Positions 46,561 through 57,689 of a DNA stretch of 64,000 nt are shown here, in pieces; positions within the stretch are counted from its first letter, which is position 1; every line of letters starts with the position of its first letter. A program made the translations under genes and the position numbers. The notes under the pieces are model-generated. The model was given only the letters and a program-made list of their open reading frames with translations. It had not been told where the DNA came from and ran no database searches. Origin of the DNA: Gnetum montanum (Eukaryota; Streptophyta; Gnetopsida; Gnetales; Gnetaceae); contig MNCI01029529.1 of NCBI GenBank assembly GCA_015680685.1, forward strand, positions 99,215-163,214. The letters are read 5' to 3'.

Positions 46561-48774
46561 AGGTCAAGCCCTATTATAAACATCTTGATTCTGTTGTGAA
46601 TTCTACCCAATTCGTCAATTTATTCTCTACCTATTCAATTTTTTGGTTAACTATTCATGATCATAGTCATGGAGGATGTCCCAAGTGATACATAGGTACT
46701 ATACTAAGCCCTTTTTCTTTTCTTATTAACTTTTCATATTCTTTGATATTTTTTCCATTCTTTTATGCTTTTTCAATTCTTAATCATTTTCCATCCTTTG
46801 ACATCTTTACATTCTTTTGATAACCTATCATTCTTATTATCTTTGCAATTCTTACTATCTTTTTACAATTTTTTCTATACTTTGCCATTATTTTCCTTGA
46901 ATATATTTTGTTAATTTTTTAAGAAATGCAAAGGAATTAAGCAATATGTAGTTCCAATAAGGTGAAGATTGCTCTATATTATTAAATTATGGAAAGACTG
47001 ACTCTATATACAATGAGACCACGACATCCAACCATCCATTTCCAATAATAAGAGGTTCTTAACATGGCCATTATGACATTCTTCTCACAAGAAAAGTAAA
47101 GTAAACTCATGATCATTATGCCTGGATAAAAAAGTGAAGAACTAAGTGGGAATGACAAGGGTGTGACATCAAGGGGACTTGTGGATTCTCTAGGACTACT
47201 AGTATAAGTTTAAGCCTATTGTTAAGGTTGTACTATTTTCTTGAGTTCTAACAAAAAATGGATGTAAGAGTATAATAAGTGTTGCCTTTCCATGTCACTA
47301 GAAAGACATGTTACCCATGCCTAAAGGTAGTCCTTTAGTAAGGTCAAGATAGTAAAAAATAAAATAAATGCATAGAATAAAATTTCTAGGGGTTCCACTA
47401 GAAAGAGATATTACCCATGTCTAAAGGTAGGTGGCTTCTTAGGAATCTCAAAAATAAAGAGTGTAATGAATAAACTTCTTTCTTGAGCAACACGCCAAGT
47501 AATAATTCTTCTTGCAACAGTGGTAGTATCATGGTTGTTAGTTTTGGAGAAGACACAATGCGATGTCACTAAAAAGTGGTATGGACTTAGTTTGTATCTT
47601 GGATGGAAAGGCTAATGATTGCTTTAATGACATCTCACACATAAGAACTCATTATTCCTATGGTAAGATACCTCACATCTTAATCTTAGTGATCCCTTCT
47701 CAATTCATCTCATCTCACTATTATATTTAGTCATAATTCCATGGTTTTGTATAATATAGTGTTGGTTTTCCATTTTGATGATACAAACATGTGTGTTTTA
47801 AGAGGTAGGTATGTTTTACATTCAACTCCTTGGATGCCTACGAACACTTATAGCATGATTATACAAGGACACTATGGGTTGGAGCCTACTTTAGGGAGGA
47901 CCCACTTGTATAATTGTTGTGTCTCATACTAAACAATCAAATCCACATCATCTTGTGCTTTCCAAAATACTTTGGAATTAAATATTTACTTCTTTCAAGT
48001 CCAATAATCTGTCCATACATCTATAACTCTTAATCCATCTCCTATATGCTCAATAAACTTTTGTTGCTTGAGATTCCTTTCTTATGAACTATGAATGCCA
48101 AATCTTGAAAATCTAAGCATCATTAATGGTCCAAAACCCTTTAGAAAACCTTCACATCTTTCAAAAATTTCAATTGACTTATTTTTTCTAAGAAAATTCA
48201 ATGAAAATTTCAAATTTTTTTGCAGTGATGTCATAGCTATGATGTCACATCACAAAAATAGTATATATATGCATCAAGAGTTAGAAAACATATTATTCCA
48301 CCATTTTACAACAAGAGAAGTTTTTGTTGTTTTTCTTAGCTTTGGCAACCTAACTTCTCGAAATGATAGCTTCCTCATTGTAGCTTTGATTTCCATGATT
48401 CTTAAATCTTGTTAANTTTATTTCCTGCAAACTCAAAAATTTGAGCTAACATTTTCAAACACCTAGAAGACATTATAAAGGGTAAGTATAAGAAAATGAT
48501 AAGAATATCATGGTTAACTAATCAAATTTAAGCTAAAAAGCTTAATTAATCCTCCCAATTAACCATGTTAACCAAACAAGGACATAATAAATGAGGAAAT
48601 GACAATTGTAGAAGGCCATACTGATTAGAAGTATAATACTTTGAAGGTTTCTTTTTGAAATTTTTCTAGCTCTACAATCATGTTAAGATAAGATTTTAAT
48701 CTAACCAAGAGTACAAGAAAGGATTATGAACCAATTTAAACACTTTGGTAATGTTAAACTCTTAATGATTGTAG
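46561..48774 (+). other. Post-integrase spacer of copy 3
   Basis: Noncoding. It starts near GTCATGGAGGATGTCCC (46665), the decayed internal purine tract, then T-rich sequence. GAAAGACATGTTACCCATGCC at 47303 is followed by a second, diverged copy at 47393, a local duplication of about 90 bases. The hairpin found in the other spacers is not recognisable here. The last 800 bases up to the env-like start have no clear parallel in copy 2. One N is at 48416. Confidence 0.55.
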
Positions 48775-50160
48775 ATGACCCTAAAGACACCAAGAACAAA
48801 AGGACCTTCATAGCCAAGAAGTAAGAGATCAAAAGGCTATGGAAGAGGCCAAGTAGGAGAATAAACTCCATGGGCCAAACACATAGAGTAGGAGGCTCAA
48901 TCATTTAGCATCCATTAGCAAACCCCTACTACTGAACACTTAGCATAGGTAGAGGCAAAGGCACCATGAGCACCAGAATAAGGACAACATCTCAGGTTGT
49001 CCAATGAATGCCTCCAACCCATACAAGAGAAGTTTGTCATGTCCATAATTATCATGGAACTTAACTTTTGTCCATTCATGGAGTTTGCTCTAAAGGATAT
49101 AAAGCTACAACTTCAAGAATCTCCCCTATAGCCCACATTATCTAATAGTGGCAAATGGTACTTAGGAGAGACCATTCAAATTTGGTAGAATAAACAAGCT
49201 AATGCTATAGTAAAAATAGAAGGGGTCTTAGTGTCCTATTCAGTAGAGGTAATTACCAAAGCCCTAAATATTCCAAATGAAGAAGCTAATATGGCACAAA
49301 TCTTAACAAGGTCAAACACTGATGCCAAGAAGCTATGTTGCAAAGGGCATATGGAAAAGAAGATAAAGATTATAATGAGCTCTTAGTAGAGGAAAAGATC
49401 TATTTCACAATTGGTATGTATCACTTATTCTCAATTAAAAGGCTTAATTGAATATTAAGATATGTAGCTTGAGGAAGTGTAATTTTGATATGAAAATTCA
49501 ATGTCAACATCACCCATTTGCTCTTCTTAGAAATTCAAAGGTGGTTTAAGGAGAAGAAGGTGAGGAAATTGACACTAACATTTCCATACCTCATAAGAAA
49601 GCTATGTAAGCAAGCATGAATTTTGGACTATACTAAAATGCCTAGAATGCTTCCTACATCAAAATGTTCAAGCTAGTGCCACTTAAGAAGGGTCAGTTGG
49701 AGAAGTCAACAAGCACTAAGGGAACTTTAGGATCAATAGTTACCAATAACCTTCTAGCTACCGATCAACAATAAGAAGTAGGACCCAATAGCTAGACACC
49801 TACTGGGGAATAACAATAGCAGCAAGCTCAACCATCATTGCCACAGGACTACAGATCGTTGATGAGTCATTTGCAATAGATTTTAAAAACCATTAGTTGG
49901 GGAATAAGTGAGGGAGCTCATCTTTACAAAGTAAGAGAAAGCTCAGTTAGGTCCATCATTTCTATAGACCCTGTAAGCGAACAAGTGTCATTCTAGATAG
50001 GAGAAGAGGATGATTGGATGTAACAGATTTTTCAGAATGCTGCATCATTTTAAGTGATGCTTTAAACTAGAGAAGGTGTCATGGTTGTGATCATGCAGCA
50101 TTAGGATGTAGTAAGAGTAGGAAAGGTCATTACTAATCACATCAAAAAATTATTAAATGT

Positions 50161-51831
50161 GTGATGATTGAAAATGTTGATGGCTAGAATCATTGAGGGG
50201 TCAATGGATGCACAACCTTGACCCCACCTCTGCATGAGGGCCTTATTGGAAAATAGAGGCAGAGCATCCTAGATGGTTTTGTTGATCGAATAGGAAATTT
50301 GTCGATTGCAATTGGGATGGTGGGTGCAACCAGGGGGTGGCATGGTTAGTCAAAATGTGAACGCCGATGGTGTTCTCGGCAATATCGAGGCCAACTAAGC
50401 TTGAGCATAGCGAGGCCTTGAGGCACGAGAACGGTGGTGCAAATGTGTAAAAAGTGTGTGAAATAGCAAAAAAAGTGTGAATACAGTGTTGAACGTTAAT
50501 GAAAATGCTTAAAATGCAAAGGAGTTTAGGAGAAAGAAAGGATGATACCACCTTGAATGGGGAGTGTAGAAATTATAAATGAGCTTTGTAGAGGTACGCA
50601 ATGGTACAGTCAGGCGTAGTAGTAGCGTAGCTAGAGTCTTTGGGATGTCCTGTGGGGAAGATTGATGTCCACTACAAGGTCTGTGCCTATTGGGTTGGCT
50701 ACCATAGTGTCCTACGAGCTTGCAATGCACTGCGATGCTGAGTGGGATGTAAAGGGGTTTCCAAGATGCTAATACACTTTGGTATACGGGGTGCTTAAGG
50801 TGTTTCAAGTGTCATATGGTGCTCTGAGATGCTAATGCCCATTGCTAGAATGAAATGCAAACCCTAGAGTGTTGGAATGTAGGGGTATTTATAAGTTTAG
50901 GATTAGCATGAAGTGTGAATTGAGTGCCACGTGACAAAGGGGTAGGTGGGGCTATGGTAACCTTTGCTATCCTCTCAGTGGGACAATTGGTGCTATGCTT
51001 TGATACGCTCAACTAGACCTTGGTAGATTGCCAAACTAGCTACACTGCTAAGATTACATGTACCAAGACCACAATGTACCTGAAAATAGTGCAAAATAGT
51101 GTAATTTGGAGGCTATGCTCCGGGACTACGTTCTCCCCTCTTTTGAGTGGGATTGAGCATAGGTACAATTTTGGGACATAGGGGGAGGTACAAAAAAGAG
51201 TGCAAGTTGCTGATCCTACTTGTCAGAGGAGTGCTAGAGCTAGAATGAAGGCATGTGTTAAGCTTTGGAAGCCTTTGAAGGTAGTTCCATGTTGCTACGC
51301 TAGCTACACTTTTGAGCGTAGCACAACAGTTAGGTAATTCTTGCAAAAACTAAAGTCTAGTGTTGCTACGCTAGAGAGCATAGCAGGATGGGACAGAGCA
51401 TAGCACGGATACTTAGAAAAATTTGGCAAAAATTGTAGTCCTTATTCTTGCTATGCCAGCTATGCTCAAGAGAGTAGTAGAAAGGGTAGCTTCAGGAGTT
51501 AGAAAATCTACCAAATGTTTCTTCCATGCTAAGCTAGCTTGGCAACTTTTGGATTAACATGTGCAAATTGACCATTGAAGTGCTGCTATGCTAGAGAGTG
51601 TAGCAAGAGGGATGCGAGCATAATAAGACACTTAGCCAAATTTCTACAGCTATTGTTTAACACCTAGAATTTTTTTGCAAATCTAGTAATATTGCATGCT
51701 ATGTTGGTACGCATTAGAGCGTAGCCCAATAGTGGGATCATGGGCCAAACACCTAGAACAATTTTCCTTGAGTTGACACTTAGACAAATTTTTCATTGCA
51801 GTGTTGTTGACCGAATTTGGTGGTGTTTCAC
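50161..51831. mobile_element. Unclassified 1.67 kb insert in ORF C
   Basis: Flanked by a 5-bp repeat AATGT (50156-50160 and 51832-51836); the ORF alignment resumes right after it. The left end is GTGATGATTG and the right end TGGTGTTTCAC, so inner TG...CA ends are one base in from each side. The minus strand holds TATAAATACC near 50890. A solo LTR of an unrelated family is the simplest reading. The right third (51285-51800) is made of degenerate repeats (see separate entry). No gene is evident; several open frames here look like chance. Confidence 0.5.
51285..51800. repeat. Degenerate repeat cluster with palindromic GCTACGCTAG core
   Basis: About six copies of a motif such as GTTGCTACGCTAG and its partner AGAGCGTAGC recur at irregular 70-120 base spacing (for example 51292, 51362, 51449, 51527, 51582, 51697), usually followed by an A-rich stretch with TTTGCAAA-like sequence. 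Each unit can fold on itself (GCTACGCT with AGCGTAGC). Later units are decayed (GCTATGCTAG). Confidence 0.6.
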
Positions 51832-53126
51832 AATGTTCTTGTTGTGCCATTGATAGATATTTCTAGAGCATGAGATGCTCAAATGCTTGTTGGTACCTCA
51901 TTGATTCCTTCTGAACATAAAGATGTGCTAGATAGACTATTGCAAATGGACCAAGTTATGCAAAATCTATTTGATACCTTTAGTAATATCACTATAGTAT
52001 AGTCTGATCTAACTACCATAAATGAAAAGCTGGTTATGGCTGAAGCAAGGGTAGAACATGCGGAGAATGAGGTGCAGAGGTTATAGGAAGAATTAGTAGC
52101 TCCAAGAGCAAAGAGAAGAGACCCTGCATAGTTTGTAGCCCTTGACTAGCTCAAATAGTTTAGAATAGATTAGGTGAGCTAACTTATTGTCCACAATATC
52201 TAGGTCAAGATGGAGAGGAAAAAGATAGTGTGAAATGGCTCAATTGTAGAAGAAAAAACTTATGTACACGTTAAAGCCCTCATAGCATTGGAAGAAAAAA
52301 AATAAAAATCCTGTTGCTAACAATACAATGTTGATTGACATGAGAAATAGAAGAATGTTCTTGAGAAAAGCATTCATTAATTATGAGAATAGCTAATCAG
52401 AGTTAATAAGGACATTAGTAGATTAGCTAAGGAAAACAGGAACTTGTTAATGGAAGAAGTCTGTGCAATCAAGTTTACAAATGAAATAAATGTGTAGTAG
52501 AATGAGGCCAAAAGACATGAATGACTCAAGGAGAATTTTAGAGATCAAGTGGGCATATATAAGAAAATAAATAAAAAATAAATCCAGATGGCAAAGGCCA
52601 AAATAAATTCAATCTCTTCTTAGAATCTAGATTGGCAACCAATCTTGGATAGTCTTGCCCACGTCCACTAGGCTAAGGTGAGAAACAAATATATACAAAT
52701 AGAGGACCTCATAGAATACATGGGGTTAGTAAACCTTTGATATGCTAACCTAGCCATGTTGAGAGTAGTGTAGCTTAGAAATGAACATGAGTAGCAGGTA
52801 GTAGCTATGTAGGTAACGTATGAGAGAGAGTTTGCCAATAGAAAAGATGCATTACAGAAATTACACGTGGCAAACTCTAAACTTGAAATTGTCAAAGCTA
52901 GCTATCATGGTCAAAAAGATGTAGTAGCGAACTTGGCATGTTAAATGTCAAACTATCAAGAACTAAAAAAGATGACCAAGGCTTTTAAAAAGGAAAGGAG
53001 GTAGTTTGTGGCTTGGTATGTGAAAGCCAATCAAATGTTTTCATAACTACCATGTCCATGGAAGGTACTATCTCTATCCAACATCATAGAATTAGCATGA
53101 ACCATACATGATCTAAGGATAGAGGA

Positions 53127-53756
53127 TGATAAGTAGTAGAGTAATCCAACACCAAATCATATGAAATACAAGTGTTCATGCAGAGCCTAGTCAAATTCCA
53201 TAGATGAGGCAATGTGATTATGCTAGTAATTAGTTTAAGTTCATGATCATTATCTTCCCATGTGAGCTAGTAAAATCTATGTGTATGGTTTAACTCATAG
53301 TGAGGTATATGATAACTAATGTTGTGTTAGCCATATTATGCCTAGTAAACATAATGAAATATTAATGATTTCTAATTCTAAGTAAATAGTAAAGAAATCT
53401 AGTCTAGCCTAATGTGATGAGTATTTGTTCCTAATCTTCTGTTCACACCTTGGGCTTCTTGTAAATACCACTGGGATTACTAAGTATACTACTACTATGT
53501 GTACCAAGTGATAGCACTATTGGGTTACCAAGCAATCACACTTAAGTGCTTGAGATTCGTCATACTCATTCTACTTAACAAAAATAATGGTAAAGTGCAT
53601 AAGAAAGTAAATCATTAACTAAGAGACAGTAAACATTATACTAAGTTAAAGAAGGAAAATTATTCTAAGTGTAAGTAGTAAATTTAAGAGAATGTTGCAA
53701 TAATGAGAAATAGCTTGATCTTTATTTCTAGTCATACTTATGTCCAAGTACAAAAT
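53127..53756 (-). repeat. 3' LTR of element D, larger part
   Basis: On the minus strand it ends CTACTTATCA at 53127. It carries GCTTGGTAACCC and CACTTGTATTTCAT blocks shared with other LTRs, up to ATTTTGTACTTGGACATAAG at 53756. The first part of the LTR is found only as 26 bases at 60773-60798, beyond the copy 4 insertion. Confidence 0.65.
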
Positions 53757-54800
53757 TGATAAAGCATTAGTTGGTTGCATTGATGGGATTATGTTGACAT
53801 AGTTGCTTTGAGGTAGCCGCTTTGATGGAGTTGCCTCGATGTAAAAAGCAATAGCATCGATATAGCTACTTTGACATAGCCACGTCAACATAGCCCTATT
53901 GATGCAGATTCATTGACATGACCCCATCAATGCAACCCCATCAATACATGTAATGACGCATTAATGCAACCCCATCAACGTAGTGTCTATTTTTGCTTAT
54001 AAATACACGTGCTGCCACCATGTATTGACATTCGTTTATTAATAGAGTAGCCGAACTCTTGTAGTTTTATTTCGTAGTCTTAGAAAATAATCAGTGAGTG
54101 CCCATAGTATGAATCTGAGTTAGTTGTATGATGTCTTATTTGAGTGGCAATGTACCTAGACACATTCCATGAACAGTAATGAGATTGAGATTGATTCTCA
54201 TTCATTGCAGCACTTTGACTTAGATTAAATATACTTTAATGTAATTTATATTCCATATACTTTAGTTAATATTTACATTTCCATACATATTAATGAATTA
54301 TCGAAATGAATGTGACTAGTTTCGAGCGTAAACACATATTCGCTTGGTAATCCTACCAATGTTATTGCTTGGTTCATCTAGTAGCATAGTGCTTGGTAAT
54401 CCCAAGAGTGGATATGTGGGTTCAGGATGTGTATGGGAAGCTAGGAATAGACACTCATCACCTTTAGGCTAGTTTAGACTTTACTTTCCATTGTTAATTA
54501 GTTTAAATAATTAATTTCTTTATTATTATTAGCAGTAGCATAAGGTTGAAACAACATCAAGAATCATATGTCTCACTCTAGCCTAAACCATACGTGACAA
54601 AGTTACCACTAGTCTAAGTGGGAAGATAGCGAACTACGATCAAGGCATAAGGGTCAAGATGCCACAACTAGTCCTATATATGGAATTTGACTGGATTNGT
54701 CAAGATGCCACAACTAGTCCTATATATGGAATTTGACTGGATTGTGTGTGAACACTTGTGATTCTTATGATTTGTCATAGGAGGTACCCACTACTCATCA
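53757..54800 (+). repeat. 5' LTR of copy 4
   Basis: Starts TGATAAAGCATTAGTTGG and ends CCACTACTCATCA. TATAAATA at 53998-54005. U3 has repeated GATG/CATC-type short blocks. Its 1044 bp include a 45-bp duplication around a single N (54653-54743) that is probably an assembly artefact; the 3' LTR has one copy. Confidence 0.8.
54653..54743. repeat. Exact 45-bp duplication flanking one N
   Basis: The 45 bases before the N at 54698 (beginning GTCAAGATGCCACAAC) are repeated exactly after it. An overlap between contigs joined by one N explains this best. Confidence 0.85.
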
Positions 54801-54801
54801 T

Positions 54802-54820
54802 TGGTACAATTGCTAGGAAT
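54802..54820 (+). other. Primer-binding site of copy 4
   Basis: TGGTACAATTGCTAGGAAT after the LTR end; a decayed form of TGGCGCCGTTGCCGGGGAT. Confidence 0.6.
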
Positions 54821-54930
54821 GGTGCTAGTTATCTAGATTAGTTATATTATAAATGATTGATGTAAAAGTATTAACAATTTATGTTTTAGAAAATATTAAT
54901 ATTCTATTTTAAGTCACACACATTAAAAAC

Positions 54931-56960
54931 ATGTCTTCTTCACATAGAATCAATAATGCATCGTATGATGAAAACATTTATAGGAAAAAAGGTAGGTTCT
55001 ATACTGAAGAGAATTGGGGTGAACAATCTCAAGAAAGGGTTTTATATGCTCATTTTAACCCATACTACATGCAGGGCTATGTTCAACTAGTATAGACGAT
55101 TTTAGAGAATATGGAGTAAGTCCTAGATCAAGAAGGACCTTAAGGCTTAGGAACTTCTCTAAACCTAGAAAAGAGAAATCAAAGAACCATGAGGAGAACT
55201 ATAGAAGCCATAATAATTCTCCCAATTTCTCATCTTCCTCTTCCTCTTCAACATCTAGTTCTAATGAAGATGAATGTAGGTATAGAGATAGAGCTCCATT
55301 ATGGGGTCAAGATAAAGATAGAAATTGAACCCAAGAAAAATCAAAGACATTCAAATGAACATAAACAAGATCATCACAATTAGATGAACAGATATATAGA
55401 TTATCACCATGACATGTTTGGTATAGATGAAGTTTTATTGGCTACTAGGGACTTGACATAGATTAGGAAGGTAGTTCAAATATCCCAAAGGCATCAAAGG
55501 GACAATTGCATCAAAAAGCTTGATATGGAAAACATTCCTAAATTTAGGGAAGGCTATAACTCTAATCCACAACATCACTTACAAGCCTTCTATGATGTCT
55601 GTGCCTTGTAAAATATTGAACGTAAGTGACAAAAACTTAAGCTCTTTCCTAGAACACTAGTAGATGAAATTGAAAGTTGGTATAGGTCATTAGAACTAGA
55701 TTCAATCCATCAATGGTTCATGATGTTAGAGCTTTTTAACAAAAAATACCAAACCTATGTGAGAGTGTCCAACCTAAGAAAAAAAATTCAAGGGTGGAAG
55801 TAAGAAAATCATGAACCCTTGGATGTGACCTTGGATAAATAATATTTGCTACTACATAGATGTCTCGGCCATGATTTCTCTAAAAAATAACAACTTTTCC
55901 ACATCATAGATGGGCTTTGTAATGAAATAAGGGAGACCCTTAGGATTTATGCCTAAGGTCTCTTATATGAATTGAAAGTTGATTAGATACAAATGCTAAT
56001 CGAGTGGATGACAAAAGAAGAAGAAGAGTTATGTAAACGAGAGAATGTAGAGGAAAAAAACTAGGATCTGACTCTCTAAAAGAAGAGGGTCCATATCTAT
56101 GATGAGTAAAAGAAGGTAGCTTTTGATGAGGTGATTTCACAACAAACCTTACAATTACAAAAGTATATCAATGAGCTTGTAGTAAGGCTAGATAAGATGT
56201 GGGAGTTGATGAATGACAAAGTTACAACCTATGTGAAAACCATAGAGGAGAGAGTAATGCAAAGAAAATCAAGTGCTCAAAACAAAAGGAGTAAAAGGAA
56301 CCAAGAAATAGCTAGGAACACTAATCGGCAAAAGGAGAAAATAGTTGTAGAAGAAGAGGCTATAGACTCAACCATAGAAGAAGAAGATGGATGTGACATC
56401 TACCTATATGATCATCTAAAGGGTTATTGCCTAGTTATGTTACATTTACATGATTATTGGGCTTTTGCTTTGAATCCCAAGTTTGAATAAAAGCAAATGC
56501 TTAGGAAATTACCTTTCTTACAAGATAATTATAGATAGTCCTACAACCAACTATACTATCCTAATGGGATTTATTATTAGCCTAAAAACAATCATCAACC
56601 GTAGTCGCAAAACCCACAGTCATGGGGGAGGCCATCATTAAACCAACAATACCCTTACTATTAGTCGGACTTGTATGGATATTATGTTCAACAACATATT
56701 TCTCCAACTGATTCTACTTCCTCTACCTCAAATCACTATTGCCAATTTCCTGAATATCATTAACCCACAACATATTTCGTGGGATCACCACCTCACACCT
56801 CTCATCCTCTGTTATATCCTTAATATTCTCATACTTCCCTTTATCATATTTCACCACCAACAACATAGGAAGTTTTGGTACCACAACATTAATGAACAAA
56901 TGCCACTTGTATTGTGAGCATACAAAAAAATGATAATGTTAGTAGATCTCAACCAAAACC
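54931..56960 (+). pseudogene. gag of copy 4
   Basis: Starts ATGTCTTCTTCACATAG (MSSSHR), as in copy 2. The capsid region (about 55420-55960) has KLDMENIPKFREGYNSNPQ and ESWYRSLELDSIHQW. The Cys/His cluster is CDIYLYDHLKGYC near 56395, with the second and third Cys lost. Tail matches copy 1 up to IVSIQKN and HPFFRKIS near 56960. Confidence 0.75.
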
Positions 56961-56969
56961 TTGGAAACA

Positions 56970-57666
56970 TCCTTTCTTTAGGAAAATTTCCTCACATAAG
57001 CATAAAACTCGTAAGCCTACTAGTGCATTGAAACTTGCACAAGACAAATCTGGTGCAACATCCTTCCTCATAAGAATGATGTCTCTAAATCATACATTAA
57101 AGCCAACAACAATCACAACTCCAACACAAGACATAAACAATAAACCTATCACTGTGGAGAGACAAAAGAATTTGTGCATTACTACTAATAGTCAAGTGTA
57201 CAGTTGTGGGCCAGAAATTCAAAATATTAACACAATCTACAACAAAGCTAAGGAACAAGTGTGTGACCAAAAACTAGTCTACATTGTAGCCACTAAACTA
57301 GAAAACATCTAGTGGCTTGAAAATAAGAATATAAAACTATTTCAAAGATGCATGAAAGCAACTAATTTGCTTATTAGTTCTAGACTTAACAAAATGGACC
57401 AAATAGAGGACTTAAACACAAATATCCTACACTTTGATTATACACTAGATGAGGATATTAAACATGGAGACCCAAAAATTAAAATAGAAAATCAAGAAGA
57501 AGAAGCAAACACATTTGGATTTCCCAAAATCAAAGTACCTTCAAGTCCAGATGAAGATACATCTTCGAATGATCCAAATGAGACTATCACCAATGTTAGA
57601 TGTGCTAGCACACGATTAATTAAAGCAGTAATGGTGATAGATGGAAAACCAGTGGTGTATAACTAA
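56970..57666 (+). CDS. Unidentified ORF replacing protease-pol in copy 4
   Basis: In frame with the end of gag, codons from about 56914 run to 57666 with one TAG at 57310-57312; about 250 codons in total. After the gag-like HPFFRKIS the sequence has no parallel in copies 1-3: CITTNSQVYSCGPEI, AKEQVCDQKLVYIVATKLENI, NLLISSRLNKMDQIEDL (amphipathic, probably coiled coil), then a very acidic end (DEDTSSNDPNET). Lys/Asn-rich and unusually open for a region where the rest is full of stops. I do not recognise it. Captured host sequence, a pol variant of another element, or a pararetrovirus-like fragment are all possible. It is followed within 40 bases by the post-integrase spacer. Confidence 0.45.
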
Positions 57667-57689
57667 GGGATTGTGTGGTCCATCTTCCA

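Larger units (their letters stand above)
48775..53126 (+). pseudogene. env-like ORF C of copy 3, interrupted by two insertions
   Basis: Start ATG at 48775 follows TAATGATTGTAG and opens MTLKTPRTKGPSQPRSKRS, parallel to ORF A. The N-terminal domain has IMELNFCPFMEFALKDIKL and SNSGKWYLGETIQIW, nearly matching ORF D. The frame reaches REGVMVVIMQH-type sequence at about 50100, is broken at 50161 by a 1671-bp insert, and resumes near 51837 with VPLIDIS, DQVMQNLFDTF and VMAEARVEHAENEVQRL (coiled coil). The C-terminus aligns with ORF B until 53126, where element D starts. Seen without its inserts it would be roughly 890 codons. Confidence 0.7.
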
